This document shows, in pieces, positions 25,161 to 36,012 of a stretch of DNA of 37,208 bases. The stretch is from positions 1 through 37,208 of the forward strand of contig JAUWPW010000009.1 of assembly GCA_030611415.1 (NCBI GenBank). The letters are read 5' to 3'. Every line of letters starts with the position of its first letter. The first letter of the stretch is position 1. A program made the translations under genes and the position numbers. The DNA is from Candidatus Bipolaricaulota bacterium. GTDB taxonomy: Bacteria; Bipolaricaulota; Bipolaricaulia; UBA7950; UBA9294. The notes beneath the pieces were generated by a model. That model searched no databases. It was not told the DNA's origin and saw only the letters and a program-made list of their open reading frames with translations.

Positions 25161-25761
25161 AATCGGGCTATTTGGAGGAACATTTAATCCCTTACACAAT
25201 GCGCATTTGCTGGTGGCGCAGCAAGCGCTTCGCGAGCTGTCGTTATCTAGAATAGTGTTTATCCCTAGCGGCATTCCGCCACACAAGAAGGTAGAATTTG
25301 GGATTAGTAAAGAGATGCGCTATGAGATGGTAAGAGAAGCAATTACATGTTACCCAAAGTTTTCTCTTTCGCGGATTGAGATCGATCGTGCTGGACCAGC
25401 GTATACTGTTGACACAATCCGCGCTATGAAGAAGATTTGTCCAGAGAGGCTCTGTTTTATTGTGGGAGCGGATCTCCTCGCGCAAATTGACACATGGAAG
25501 GAACCGGAAGCCTTGCTGAGAACTGTTCCGTTTGTAGTTGCGCCGCGAGATGATATCAAGCGAGAAGTATTTTCGCGACCACCATTTCACCGAGCAGAGA
25601 TACATTTCCTTGAAATGCAAGAAATAGACCTTTCCTCGACTTGGATACGTGAACGAGTACTTCATGGAGAATCTATCACTGAATGCGTGCCGCGGATCGT
25701 GGCCAGCTACATTATAGAACGCGGCTTGTACCGGAATAAGGAGCTGGCTAAGCTATGTTAG
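25135..25761 (+). CDS. nadD: Nicotinate-mononucleotide adenylyltransferase
   Basis: 208 residues. It transfers AMP from ATP to nicotinate mononucleotide in NAD synthesis. The nucleotidyl-transferase motif GLFGGTFNPLHNAHL is at residues 12-26, the substrate pocket 'YTVDTIRAMKKICP' and 'FIVGADLLAQIDTWKEPE' lie in the middle, and the second ATP motif LSSTWIRERV is near residue 172. The gene overlaps the end of obgE by 26 bases. GGAG directly abuts the ATG, so the TTG at 25144 (nine bases after GGAG, giving MSFTTRIGLFGG) may be the real start. The gene sits in the usual obgE-nadD order. It supplies NAD, which LigA also consumes. Confidence 0.94.
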   Translation: MSNLSFTTRIGLFGGTFNPLHNAHLLVAQQALRELSLSRIVFIPSGIPPHKKVEFGISKEMRYEMVREAITCYPKFSLSRIEIDRAGPAYTVDTIRAMKKICPERLCFIVGADLLAQIDTWKEPEALLRTVPFVVAPRDDIKREVFSRPPFHRAEIHFLEMQEIDLSSTWIRERVLHGESITECVPRIVASYIIERGLYRNKELAKLC

Positions 25762-25800
25762 AAAGGGCTACAGAATAATTGATAGACAGAGGAGGTAGAG

Positions 25801-26310
25801 ATAGAAGTAAGCATGAGAGTGAACGAGCAGATCAGAGAGAAAGAGATTCGGCTCATCGGTGAGAATGGTGAGAACCTTGGGATAGTGTCGATAGAGACAG
25901 CTTTAGCCCAAGCAAAGGATAGGCGGCTTGATTTGGTCGAGATCGCTTCTACCACTAAGCCCAGCGTATGCAAGATTATTGATTATGGCAAACACCAGTA
26001 CCGTCAGGAAAAACGCCAACGCAAACAGAAGCGGCAAACCCGCCTAAAGGAAATAAAGTTCACCATCAAGATAGGAAATCACGATTTTGAGACCAAAATG
26101 CGTCGTGTACACACATTTCTATCTGCTGGGAACCAGGTGCGGGTAACCATTTTCTTCCGTGGAAGAGAAATCGTACATGCTAATCGAGGACATGCATTGA
26201 TGGACAAGGTGGCAGAGAGAGTAAGTGATATCGCTAAAGTTGATCATAAACCTACACAAAAAGGGAAAGTGCTGCAAATGCTGCTTGTTCCCACTGCCCA
26301 AGAAAATTAA
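25801..26310 (+). CDS. infC: Translation initiation factor IF-3, probable AUA start
   Basis: 169 residues from ATA 25801, or 165 from ATG 25813. GGAGG at 25791-25795 is 17 bases from the ATG, which is too far, but exactly 5 bases from the ATA. Starting at ATA also gives seven residues before NEQIR, as in B. subtilis IF3. Non-AUG starts are characteristic of infC because IF3 rejects them and so regulates its own synthesis. Domains: N-terminal ('NEQIREKEIRLIGENGENLGIVS', 'LVEIASTTKPSVCKIIDYGKHQY'), a basic helical linker, and the C-terminal domain ('VKEIKF'-like LKEIKFTIKIG, 'VTIFFRGREI'). IF3 binds the 30S subunit, blocks 50S joining and checks the start codon. It is followed by rpmI and rplT in the classic operon. 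Confidence 0.93.
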   Translation: MEVSMRVNEQIREKEIRLIGENGENLGIVSIETALAQAKDRRLDLVEIASTTKPSVCKIIDYGKHQYRQEKRQRKQKRQTRLKEIKFTIKIGNHDFETKMRRVHTFLSAGNQVRVTIFFRGREIVHANRGHALMDKVAERVSDIAKVDHKPTQKGKVLQMLLVPTAQEN

Positions 26311-26322
26311 GGAGAAGGCAAA

Positions 26323-26517
26323 ATGCCAAAACAGAAGACACACAGTGGAGCAAGCAAGCGTTTCAAGCTGTCGAAAAAAGGTAGGATATTTCACCATATG
26401 TCCAATTACTTTCACAAGAACACGAAGAAGAGATCAAAGGCTATACGGCAAGCAAGGCAAGCCAAGGAGCTTGAAGGTGGACAGACAAAAGTGATCAGGA
26501 AGATGATCGGTAACTAG
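26323..26517 (+). CDS. rpmI: 50S ribosomal protein L35
   Basis: 64 residues with AAGGAG upstream. Standard sequence with 'MPKQKTHSGASKRFKLSKKGRI' and the basic tail 'NTKKRSKAIRQARQAKEL'. It lies 12 bases after infC and 20 before rplT, the conserved infC-rpmI-rplT order in which L20 commonly represses L35 translation. No obvious L20-binding pseudoknot was identified by eye. Confidence 0.97.
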   Translation: MPKQKTHSGASKRFKLSKKGRIFHHMSNYFHKNTKKRSKAIRQARQAKELEGGQTKVIRKMIGN

Positions 26518-26537
26518 AATAGTCGCAGGAGGATATG

Positions 26538-26900
26538 ATGCCACGAGTGCGTCGAGGTAATAAACGCACGGAAAGCCGTAAGAAAATAATGGCCCGTGCC
26601 AGAGGATTCAAGGGGAAAAGAGGAACGTCTCATCGTATTGCTAAACAAGCAGTAATGAAAGCCCTTCGTAACAGCTATGTTGATCGGCGTCGGCGTAAGC
26701 GTGATTTCCGGCGACTATGGATCGCACGAATTAGTGCTGCCGCTAAGCTGAATGGTGTTTCCTATTCAACACTTATCGGTGGCCTTAGGAAGAGGGGCAT
26801 ACAGCTTAACCGTAAGATGCTTGCTGATATCGCGGTGCGGGACGCAAAAGTATTTGCAACTCTAGCGGAACTGAGCAAACAAGAGGTAAGCGAGAACTAA
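26538..26900 (+). CDS. rplT: 50S ribosomal protein L20
   Basis: 120 residues from the second ATG (26538), which is five bases after GGAGG; the first ATG (26535) is only two bases away. The N-terminal basic helix ('[29 protein letters not shown]') and the globular domain ('[30 protein letters not shown]', '[13 protein letters not shown]') are typical. It is an early 50S assembly protein and usually the autoregulator of its operon. glyQ follows after one base. Confidence 0.97.
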   Translation: MPRVRRGNKRTESRKKIMARARGFKGKRGTSHRIAKQAVMKALRNSYVDRRRRKRDFRRLWIARISAAAKLNGVSYSTLIGGLRKRGIQLNRKMLADIAVRDAKVFATLAELSKQEVSEN

Positions 26901-26901
26901 G

Positions 26902-27765
26902 ATGGATTTCCAGGAAATTGTGCTTCGTTTGCACAGCTTCTGGCGCGGTCGTGACTGTCTCATCCTACAACCCTACGACGTGGAGACCGGCGCCGGAACA
27001 TTCAACCCTGCCACTTTTTTTGGCACACTTGGACGCAATCCATGGAGGGTTGGATATTTGGAGCCAAGTCGACGGCCAACAGATGGACGGTATGGGAAAA
27101 ACCCGATCCGCCTACGATTGCATCACCAATACCAGGTAGTTCTTAAACCACCTCCGACCAATATTCAGGGGATGTATTTGGATAGCCTGAAAGCGTTGGG
27201 GCTGAACTTGCTTGAACATGATGTGAAGTTCGCCGAAGATGACTGGGAATCACCAACACTTGCAGCATGGGGTGTCGGGTGGCAAGTCTGGCTAGATGAG
27301 ATGGAGATCAGCCAGTTTACCTACTTTCAGCAGATGGGTGGAATCAACCTCGATCCTGTCTCAGTGGAGTTAACCTATGGATTGGAAAGGATTGCCATGG
27401 TTTTGCAGCACGTAGAAAGTGCTTATGACGTCAGTTGGAATGATAAGGTGACCTATGGAGCCCTATGGTGGGAAAAAGAGAGACAGTTTTCCATCTACAA
27501 TTTTGAGTCGGCAGTAGTAGAACGTATCCAGAAGATGTTCATCCTTTGTGAAGAAGAGTGCCGAACCAGTCTGATGGCTGGGCTGGTTTTCCCCGCTTAT
27601 GACTACGCACTGAAGTGTTCACACCTATTCAACATTCTAGACGCTCGCCGCGCAATTAGCATTACCGAAAGAGAGAGCTTTATTGCCCGGATTCGTGAAC
27701 TAGCCAAAGCATGCGCACAGGGTTACTTGGGAACGGGAGGAATTGATGCCTGCACTACTGCTTGA
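26902..27765 (+). CDS. glyQ: Glycyl-tRNA synthetase alpha subunit
   Basis: 287 residues. Class II catalytic subunit of the bacterial alpha2beta2 GlyRS. The N-terminus '[34 protein letters not shown]' and motif 2 ('[21 protein letters not shown]', '[13 protein letters not shown]') are diagnostic, and motif 3 lies in '[13 protein letters not shown]'. The alpha2beta2 form is confined to Bacteria (and plastids), which supports the bacterial assignment of the contig. The 3' end overlaps glyS by 20 bases. Confidence 0.97.
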   Translation: MDFQEIVLRLHSFWRGRDCLILQPYDVETGAGTFNPATFFGTLGRNPWRVGYLEPSRRPTDGRYGKNPIRLRLHHQYQVVLKPPPTNIQGMYLDSLKALGLNLLEHDVKFAEDDWESPTLAAWGVGWQVWLDEMEISQFTYFQQMGGINLDPVSVELTYGLERIAMVLQHVESAYDVSWNDKVTYGALWWEKERQFSIYNFESAVVERIQKMFILCEEECRTSLMAGLVFPAYDYALKCSHLFNILDARRAISITERESFIARIRELAKACAQGYLGTGGIDACTTA

Positions 27766-29848
27766 GATTGGCACTGAAGAGATGCCTGCACTAGATATTC
27801 CTTGTCTTGCCCAGGAACTTCGAGCTACAACAAGCAGGGTATTCACTCAGGAGGCTTTGACGTATCGACAGATTGATGTGTACTACACGCCGCGACGTCT
27901 TGCCATGCTTGTGTGTGACCTTGAAACACAACAAGAAGAACGGGTGAGGAGTATAAAAGGGCCACCAGCAGCTGTTGCATTCGACTCTAATGGATGCGCT
28001 ACTCAGGCAGGAATTGGTTTCGCACAGAATCAAGGAGTAACAGTAGGAGAACTGGGGCAAGTCAAGCATGGTGATAAGATCTATACCTCTGTCAAACGGT
28101 CGATCCCTGGCAAGGAAACGGCTGAGGTGCTACTTACTATCCTTCCTGGGATTATCACTGGTTTGCACCCCAAGAAGACAATGCGATGGGATTCCTCTGG
28201 CCTGTCTTTCATCCGTCCAATTCGCTGGCTTGTTTGTCTTTTTGACGACAAGCTCATCCCGATAGAGCTGGGTTCCCTTCGCGCTGGTACCAAAACCCAT
28301 GGTCATCGGTTCTTGGAACAAGAGGAGGTCGTTCTAGATAGAGCTACAAGCTACGTGCAAGCCCTAGCGAGTTCCTTAGTTGTAGTGGATCCAGGGGTGA
28401 GAGAGAGCATGGTTCTAGACGCGCTCAAGGAACAAGCAGATAGGCTCGGCGCAGATTACCTTGTTGATGACGAGCTTCTCAGCCGTATTGTCAACGGAAC
28501 AGAATATCCTACTCCGATCTTTGGCAGCATCCCAGAGGGGTTTCTCGACTTACCAACGGAGATCGTACACGCTACCTTGCGCGAAGAGGGAAAGTTTGTT
28601 CCATTTGCTCTTGCGGATGGTACCTCGCCATACTTCATGGGGTTTCGCGATGGGATGCCTGATAGAAAGGGAATTGTACGCGCTGGCTACGAACAAGTTG
28701 TACGGGCTAGGCTGCGTGACTCTCGTTTCTTCTTTGATAAGGATCGCCAAGGTATGCTAGCAGAAAAGGTGGGAGACCTACGCAATATGGTCTATGATGC
28801 ACGGCTTGGGTCCCTATGGGAAAAGGTAGAGAGGGTTCGTGCTCTAGCAGGTGCAATAGCCGATCATAATGGAGATGGCTTAGGCCAGGAAGTTGATCGC
28901 GCTGCTTTCTTATGCAAGGCCGATCTTGTTACTGAGTTGGTGCAAGCATTTCCCAAATTGCAGGGAATAGCCGGAGGGATTTACGCACGACTTGACGGTG
29001 AATCGAATGCTGTTGCAGATGCAATCTCTGAGCACTACTTCCCGATATCTAACGAAGCCAGTTTGCCGAAAAGTAGAGTGGGAACTATAGTTGGTCTGGC
29101 TGACAAACTAGATACTGTTATAGGCGCAGTTCTTGTTGGAGAGGAGCCAACTGGCTCTCGCGATCCCTACGGAATTAGGCGGCAAGCAAATGGCCTGATT
29201 CGGTTGGCGATCGAGAGCAAAGTGGACCTTGACTTCTTTGAGTTGATTGAAAGCCTCAAGGAAACGTATCTAGTAATTGAACGGAAGGGCACTATGTCCG
29301 ATGTAAGGCGGTTTATCAGTGGAAGAGTGTCACGGCTTCTGCGGCAGAGGTATGGAATTGGGCCCGATGTAATTGCATGTGTCGCTGCAGTAAAAGGTGG
29401 GAATTTCTATCACGTGTTTCTACGGGCCCGAGCTGTCACAACCTGGCAGGAAAGCAAGGAATTCCATTCATTGATTACCGCCTTTTCTCGTGTACGTAAC
29501 ATAACAAAGGATAGCACTGAGAAGGGATTCAACCCGGCCTTGTTCAAATCTGAGGCCGAGAAAGTATTGTGGAGAGAATATCTGAAGGTAGAAGGTTCGC
29601 TAACCAATCTTCTTGAGAAAGGGAATTATGAAGAGGGAATCAAGCGACTACTATCCCTCAAAGACCCAATCAATTGCTACTTTGAGGATGTACTGGTTAT
29701 GGCAAAAGAAGTGAGTGTTAGGCAAAACCGACTTGGTTTCCTAGGTGCACTTGCAGGGCTCTTCTACCGCATAGGAGATCTCGACAAGGTGATCACCACG
29801 AGCGAGTCTCCCGAAACCAAGCCTGCTCTTGCACAAGAGAAATGGTGA
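27746..29848 (+). CDS. glyS: Glycyl-tRNA synthetase beta subunit
   Basis: 700 residues from ATG 27746, five bases after GGAGG inside the end of glyQ; the ORF-track TTG start three bases earlier is less likely. Signatures: '[15 protein letters not shown]', '[11 protein letters not shown]', 'RSIKGPP', '[20 protein letters not shown]' and the HD-like '[19 protein letters not shown]' with '[18 protein letters not shown]'. The C-terminal DALR domain binds the anticodon. It pairs with GlyQ and supplies tRNA-Gly recognition. It overlaps the folB start. Confidence 0.97.
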   Translation: MPALLLEIGTEEMPALDIPCLAQELRATTSRVFTQEALTYRQIDVYYTPRRLAMLVCDLETQQEERVRSIKGPPAAVAFDSNGCATQAGIGFAQNQGVTVGELGQVKHGDKIYTSVKRSIPGKETAEVLLTILPGIITGLHPKKTMRWDSSGLSFIRPIRWLVCLFDDKLIPIELGSLRAGTKTHGHRFLEQEEVVLDRATSYVQALASSLVVVDPGVRESMVLDALKEQADRLGADYLVDDELLSRIVNGTEYPTPIFGSIPEGFLDLPTEIVHATLREEGKFVPFALADGTSPYFMGFRDGMPDRKGIVRAGYEQVVRARLRDSRFFFDKDRQGMLAEKVGDLRNMVYDARLGSLWEKVERVRALAGAIADHNGDGLGQEVDRAAFLCKADLVTELVQAFPKLQGIAGGIYARLDGESNAVADAISEHYFPISNEASLPKSRVGTIVGLADKLDTVIGAVLVGEEPTGSRDPYGIRRQANGLIRLAIESKVDLDFFELIESLKETYLVIERKGTMSDVRRFISGRVSRLLRQRYGIGPDVIACVAAVKGGNFYHVFLRARAVTTWQESKEFHSLITAFSRVRNITKDSTEKGFNPALFKSEAEKVLWREYLKVEGSLTNLLEKGNYEEGIKRLLSLKDPINCYFEDVLVMAKEVSVRQNRLGFLGALAGLFYRIGDLDKVITTSESPETKPALAQEKW

Positions 29849-30225
29849 CGAAAATCGAAGATCAAGCTCGCATCATACTTACGGGAATAGAGATCTTTGG
29901 ATTCCATGGTTACACTGCTCGGGAGAAAAAGAAAGGCAATAGCTTCCGAATTGATCTTAAGATTGAAGGCAGCTTCGAGGATGCGCTCAAGAGCGATCTG
30001 CTCCGCGATAGCATTGACTACCGTCAAGTGGTAGAAACCATTCACAAGATTAACAAGACAGAGCGATATGCGTTGATCGAGACCTTTGCCAGTGCAATTG
30101 TCAATGAACTGCTGAAGCGATTTCCGAAGATTACGAAGCTCTCTATTCACCTCGCTAAGCTCAGTCCTCCTGGAATGGGAGCCGTATCAACGGCAGCGAT
30201 AGAGCTAGTAAGAGTAAGACAATGA
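29842..30225 (+). CDS. folB: Dihydroneopterin aldolase
   Basis: 127 residues. Folate pathway: converts 7,8-dihydroneopterin to 6-hydroxymethyl-dihydropterin plus glycolaldehyde. The family pattern is clear: 'IILTGIEIFGFHGYTAREKKKGNSFRIDL' with the conserved Glu, the tyrosine in 'DSIDYRQVVETI', 'ALIETFASAIVNELL' and the lysine region 'SIHLAKLSPP'. The start overlaps the glyS stop, and the stop overlaps the folK start (ATGA), so it is translationally coupled on both sides. The product feeds FolK, encoded next. Confidence 0.93.
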   Translation: MVTKIEDQARIILTGIEIFGFHGYTAREKKKGNSFRIDLKIEGSFEDALKSDLLRDSIDYRQVVETIHKINKTERYALIETFASAIVNELLKRFPKITKLSIHLAKLSPPGMGAVSTAAIELVRVRQ

Positions 30226-30725
30226 AGGAAGATTTGGTATTTCTTTGCCTGGGATCTAATCTGGGGAGAAGGGAATGGCAGATAGATAGAGCTATTAGCG
30301 CGTTACGCGGTAATGGTTTGAAAATCGTGCGATGTTCTTCGCTCTACGAAACACAACCTGTTGGTATTGAGGAGCAGCCTTATTTTCTGAATGTTGTCCT
30401 TGCGGCCAAGACCGCTCTTGAAGCCCGTAAGTTGCTCGCGGTTTGCAAGCAGATCGAACAGACACTCGGTCGTAAGGAGAGTAAACTTAGGTTTGGGCCA
30501 CGAACAATCGATATTGACATTTTGTTATACAAGGGACTGGTCATTGAAGAAGCCAACCTTGTAATTCCCCACCCACTCATGAGCAAGCGGAGATTTGTTT
30601 TGGTACCACTTGTCGAAATAGCCCCTATGGTTAAGGATCCAAGGCATAAGAGGACATACAGAGAAATACTAGCGCAAGTCAACAACACAAGGAGGGTCAC
30701 AAAATTAAAGGCAAAAGAATTCTGA
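30222..30725 (+). CDS. folK: 6-hydroxymethyl-7,8-dihydropterin pyrophosphokinase
   Basis: 167 residues with an ATGA overlap with folB. It pyrophosphorylates the FolB product using ATP, giving the substrate for dihydropteroate synthase. Motifs: 'FLCLGSNLGRREWQI', 'SSLYETQPVGIEEQPYFLNVV' and the metal/ATP-binding 'LRFGPRTIDIDILLY', then 'LVIPHPLMSKRRFVLVPLVEI'. Length is normal. Its last 22 codons overlap the probable start of rng in another frame. Confidence 0.95.
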   Translation: MKEDLVFLCLGSNLGRREWQIDRAISALRGNGLKIVRCSSLYETQPVGIEEQPYFLNVVLAAKTALEARKLLAVCKQIEQTLGRKESKLRFGPRTIDIDILLYKGLVIEEANLVIPHPLMSKRRFVLVPLVEIAPMVKDPRHKRTYREILAQVNNTRRVTKLKAKEF

Positions 30726-31948
30726 TTTCACTTGACTCAAATAACGATAACAACAAACGCACGCGTGTAGCGATCCTTGAAGATGATCGCTTAATGGAGA
30801 TCGATTATGGTCATCAATGGAAAGAGAAGATCCTTGGGAATATCTACAAGGGACGAGTAGAGGATGTTCTTCCTGGGCTAGGATCAGCATTCGTTGATGT
30901 TGGCATTAATGAAAGCCTTTTCCTTTCGCAGGGGGAAATTAACAGTGCTATACTGCTAAGCCGTGGAGTTAAGGCACGCCATCGGGAAGTTCCGATTAAC
31001 AAGGTTTTGCAACCCAATCAATCACTAATTCTGCAAGTAAGACGAGCTGGAATCGGCTCCAAGAATCCACAAGGAACAACCAAAATTAGTCTCCCGGGAC
31101 GCTTTTGGGTCCTTTTACCTAAGGAAGACCGAATTGGTGTCTCTAGACGAGTTGAGTCCGTAGAGTTACATGACCGCTTACGACGGCTTGCGCAAAATCT
31201 GAAACAACAAGGCCAGGGGATGATTGCTCGCACCGCCGCTCAATGGGCAAGCAAAGCGGAGCTAGAACGCGATTATCTATGGCTTGCGGAGAGATGGGAG
31301 GCGATTGAAGCAGCAGCTCAGGATTCGTCTGCCCCTAAGCTCCTATACAAGGCTATGGGGCTGGTACAATCAGTCCTTCGTGACAGGCTTCTTCCTGATG
31401 TGTGTGAAGTAATTGTAGATTCACCATTCTTCCGCGAGAAGATACTCTCGTTCCTTGAGTATCTATATATGGAGGAGTATCGGGGTCGTATCCGTTTGTA
31501 CAAAGGTAAGACCCCTTTGTTCGAGCACTATCATGTACAAGAGCAAATTCGGGAAACACAATCGTCGCGCGTTGACCTAACTGGGGGTGGCTTCGTAGTA
31601 ATTGATGAAACGGAAGCACTAACCGTAATCGATGTCAACAGTGGGGCCGACGTGAAGCATCGAAATCAGCAGACTGCGATACTTAATGCGAATCTCGAAG
31701 CGGCGGAGGAAATCGCCAGACAATTGCGGTTGCGCAAGATTAGCGGAATAATCATCATTGACTTCATTGACATGGAAGACCCCAGTGCTGTACAGAAATT
31801 GATCGACAGAGTAAAAGAAGTACTAAACAGGGATCGAGTCTCCGCTGATTTCATCGACCTTACCCCTCTTAGTCTGATGGAGATTACCCGTAAGTGTGAA
31901 GGCGAGAGTCTAGCTGGCATGTTGGAGAACGCTGATTTTGACCCTTGA
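30704..31948 (+). CDS. rng: Ribonuclease G/E family endonuclease, probable AUU start, lacking the Zn-link
   Basis: 414 residues from ATT 30704. The ORF-track ATG (30794) would remove the first 30 residues, which carry the family's normal opening 'KGKRILISLDS' and 'KRTRVAILEDDRLMEIDYG'. No ATG, GTG or TTG exists in frame near the GGAGG at 30691-30695, but ATT lies 8 bases after it. The S1 domain ('GNIYKGRVEDVLPGLGSAFVDVGINESLFL') is followed by RNase H-like and DNase I-like parts. The catalytic aspartates are in VIDVNSGAD and IIIDFIDMED. The chain stops at 'EITRKCEGESLAGMLENADF', just before where the CPxC Zn-link that joins RNase E/G protomers should be. It processes rRNA precursors and mRNA. 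It overlaps folK and is the last gene of the series. Confidence 0.88.
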   Translation: MKGKRILISLDSNNDNNKRTRVAILEDDRLMEIDYGHQWKEKILGNIYKGRVEDVLPGLGSAFVDVGINESLFLSQGEINSAILLSRGVKARHREVPINKVLQPNQSLILQVRRAGIGSKNPQGTTKISLPGRFWVLLPKEDRIGVSRRVESVELHDRLRRLAQNLKQQGQGMIARTAAQWASKAELERDYLWLAERWEAIEAAAQDSSAPKLLYKAMGLVQSVLRDRLLPDVCEVIVDSPFFREKILSFLEYLYMEEYRGRIRLYKGKTPLFEHYHVQEQIRETQSSRVDLTGGGFVVIDETEALTVIDVNSGADVKHRNQQTAILNANLEAAEEIARQLRLRKISGIIIIDFIDMEDPSAVQKLIDRVKEVLNRDRVSADFIDLTPLSLMEITRKCEGESLAGMLENADFDP

Positions 31949-31973
31949 TCCGTTAGAGTATCGCTGCTAGAAT
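31945..31973 (+). promoter_or_regulatory. Extended -10 promoter of tRNA-Val
   Basis: TTGATC (31945-31950), a 17-base spacer and TAGAAT (31968-31973) with TGC right before the -10. Predicted initiation is near 31980, about 10 bases before the tRNA. The -35 box contains the rng stop codon. Confidence 0.65.
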
Positions 31974-31990
31974 GATAGACTGAGAATATT

Positions 31991-32063
31991 GGGCGAATAG
32001 CTCAGCTGGAAGAGCGTTCGGGTCACATCCGAAAGGTCGCAGGTTCGAGCCCTGCTTCGCCCA
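31991..32063 (+). tRNA. tRNA-Val(CAC)
   Basis: The full cloverleaf folds: acceptor GGGCGAA/TTCGCCC with discriminator A, D-arm GCTC/GAGC, anticodon stem TTCGG/CCGAA with loop GTCACAT, and T-arm GCAGG/CCTGC with loop TTCGAGC. Positions 34-36 are CAC, which reads GUG valine codons. It is 73 bases long and CCA is not encoded, so it must be added after transcription. A T-rich stretch follows directly. Position 32 is G, which is uncommon. T54 and T55, the targets of Pus10 or TruB, are present. Confidence 0.93.
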
Positions 32064-32094
32064 TTTTCTTTATTTCTCGCTAACCCGCTAAGAC

Positions 32095-32345
32095 CCGAAG
32101 CGGTTGTCAGCTATCAGTCATCAGCAAAGAGCTATCAGTTGTCAGGAAAGGAAGCTTTCAGCGGTCAGCTCTCAGTCATTGTTTTTTAGTTCCTGGCTTT
32201 TCACTTGTTACTCATCACCGCTTTTCGTGTCTTCTCTTGGACTCTGGACCATTTTTTCTCCCTTGATCCATAATCCATAATCCTTTATCCTGTGTTTCTT
32301 ATTCATCACCCATCACTTGTCACTCATTACCGTCCCTTCACTGCT
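32095..32345. repeat. Degenerate intergenic repeat cluster, inverted relative to the 4.1-4.5 kb cluster
   Basis: The gap between tRNA-Val and murE consists of phrases such as CAGCTATCAGTCATCAG, GCTATCAGTTGTCAGG, CTTTCAGCGGTCAGC, CCATAATCCATAATCC and TTCATCACCCATCACTTG. Read on the minus strand they match the 4.1-4.5 kb cluster. There is no gene in this stretch and no convincing terminator after the tRNA. Confidence 0.65.
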
Positions 32346-32373
32346 TCACCGTCTCCGCGAGAGCCATTATTAC

Positions 32374-33807
32374 TCACTTTGCTAGCTGTTCTTCTCGCAA
32401 AAAAGCAGCATCGCTGTAAGGAACAAACTCATGTCCAATAATCTGATAGGGTTCGTGCCCTTTACCGGCAAGCAGGACCACATCGTTTGATGCAGCAATA
32501 GTAATGGCGCGTCGAATGGCTTGACGGCGGCTCACAATCTTTTCATATGCACCAGCAGTTGTCTGTATGCCTTTCTCGATCTGAGTAATGATTTGTTCTC
32601 TGTCTTCTGTCTTTGGATTATCATTTGTAAGAATAGTAAAATCAGCAAGTTCTCCACTGATCCTCCCCATTATGGGGCGTTTCTCCGCATCGCACTCGCC
32701 ACCACAACCAAAGACACATATGATTTTCCTGTGAAACCGACGAAGTGATCGGAGCATCTTCTCTAGAGAATCAGGGCTATGCGCAAAATCGACAACTACT
32801 GTTGCCCCATTGTTAGCTCGAAAGAACTGATAGCGACCGGGAACACTCTGAGCTTTTCCAAGCGCATGAGAAATCGCCTGTAGGGACATCCCTTGAGAAT
32901 TGCCAACTGCTGCTGCTGCAACAGCATTGTACACGTTATGTTCTCCAGGAAGATGCAATTCTGTCATTACTTCGTTGTCGTTGGCTTGGAGTGTAAATGC
33001 TGTTCGTTGGGCGTCATACGTGATATTTCTCGCTTGAAAATCGGCGCTACGGTGAACCGCGTAGGTTACCACCTTGGCATTTGTAGCGGCTATTACTTCC
33101 TTTGATGCGGGATCGTCTATGTTGACAATAGCACAGGCACCTGCTTTCAAGTTCCGGAACAACAGGAGCTTTGCATCTAGGTAACGCCTTCTATCGACAT
33201 GGAAGTCAAGGTGGTCATGGGTAAGATTGGTGAACACGGTGACATCAAAATCTACTCCTGCAACGCGTTTGAGCACAAGACCAGCCGAGGAAACCTCCAA
33301 TACAAAGTTTGTCTTGCCTTCTAGTAACGCGTTCTGCGCAAGTTGTTGGATAATTGGGCTTCCCGGAGTGGTCACCGCATGTAGATTTCGCTGTTCGTTA
33401 GCAACGGTACTGACAAGGGCGGTCTTTGCCTCTCCCAACAAGTGTGCAATAAGGTGACATACTGTGGTCTTTCCATTTGTTCCGGTAACGCCAACAGTGA
33501 ACAATCTTTGAGTTGGATCTCCGGCAAGCGCAGCGGAAAGCTGTGCTAAGGCTAGCCTCGCATCGTGAACGCTAATTAGTGGAACTGAACAGGTAATACC
33601 CCGCTCTACGACAACGGCACGCGCTCCACGCGCAATTGCTTCGTCTATGTACCTGTGGCCATCGTCGAGATAACCTGTAATTGCAACAAACAGATAACCC
33701 GGTCGGACACAGCGCGAATCCTCTGTAATTCCTGAGATGATCACTTCGTCCCAGGCTGAACAAGGTGCCTGCGCAATAGATCTCGACAGTTCACTGAGTG
33801 TCGGCAT
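32374..33807 (-). CDS. murE: UDP-N-acetylmuramoyl-tripeptide synthetase MurE
   Basis: 477 residues from ATG 33807, which has GAGGT 8 bases upstream; the ORF-track TTG at 33816 is rejected. It adds the third amino acid to UDP-MurNAc-L-Ala-D-Glu in peptidoglycan synthesis. Motifs: the N-terminal 'GITEDSRCVRPGYLFVAITGYLDDGH', the ATP loop GVTGTNGKTT, 'TTPGS', 'EVSSAGL' and 'FTNLTHDHLDFHVD' containing the carbamylated-lysine region with 'YLDAKLLLF', and 'AGKGHEPYQ'. The amino-acid specificity motif reads DNPK where meso-DAP enzymes have DNPR, so DAP is the most likely substrate, with an unusual Lys for Arg change. It is 58 bases downstream of gyrB on the same strand and probably co-transcribed. 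Confidence 0.93.
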   Translation of the reverse strand: MPTLSELSRSIAQAPCSAWDEVIISGITEDSRCVRPGYLFVAITGYLDDGHRYIDEAIARGARAVVVERGITCSVPLISVHDARLALAQLSAALAGDPTQRLFTVGVTGTNGKTTVCHLIAHLLGEAKTALVSTVANEQRNLHAVTTPGSPIIQQLAQNALLEGKTNFVLEVSSAGLVLKRVAGVDFDVTVFTNLTHDHLDFHVDRRRYLDAKLLLFRNLKAGACAIVNIDDPASKEVIAATNAKVVTYAVHRSADFQARNITYDAQRTAFTLQANDNEVMTELHLPGEHNVYNAVAAAAVGNSQGMSLQAISHALGKAQSVPGRYQFFRANNGATVVVDFAHSPDSLEKMLRSLRRFHRKIICVFGCGGECDAEKRPIMGRISGELADFTILTNDNPKTEDREQIITQIEKGIQTTAGAYEKIVSRRQAIRRAITIAASNDVVLLAGKGHEPYQIIGHEFVPYSDAAFLREEQLAK

Positions 33808-33865
33808 TGATTGCAACCTCAGTAAAGCACTTTACAACGCTTTTGAGGATAACCACTACATTGTG

Positions 33866-35796
<1,931 letters not shown>

Positions 35797-35934
35797 AAAA
35801 CCATGAATTGAACTGTTCCCGAACAGTGATCTAACAGCAAACGTTATCTATCACATGTAAATACAACCTATCCCACTAATTTAGAACTGTTTGCGCTACT
35901 GCGACAAGCCGAAATATGGGTTATAGAAGAAAAG

Positions 35935-36012
35935 ATATCTTACCGCACAGTGCGCAGAGGGCGCAGAGAAGACCAGGGTCCAAAGTCCAGGGTCCAAAGT
36001 CCAGAGTCCAAC
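35935..36012. repeat. Tandem 14-base repeat and GCGCAGAG-type low-complexity repeat
   Basis: CCAGGGTCCAAAGT occurs at 35973-35986 and 35987-36000, and a degenerate third copy (CCAGAGTCCAAC) follows at 36001. Just before it come CAGTGCGCAGAGGGCGCAGAG phrases. A related phrase, GTCCAGAGTCCAA, occurs inverted near 32.24 kb. The 35.8-36.1 kb gap holds no gene. Confidence 0.7.

Noticed and set aside
35973-36012. CRISPR array
   Set aside because: The 14-base units are directly adjacent with no spacers, and there are no cas genes nearby.
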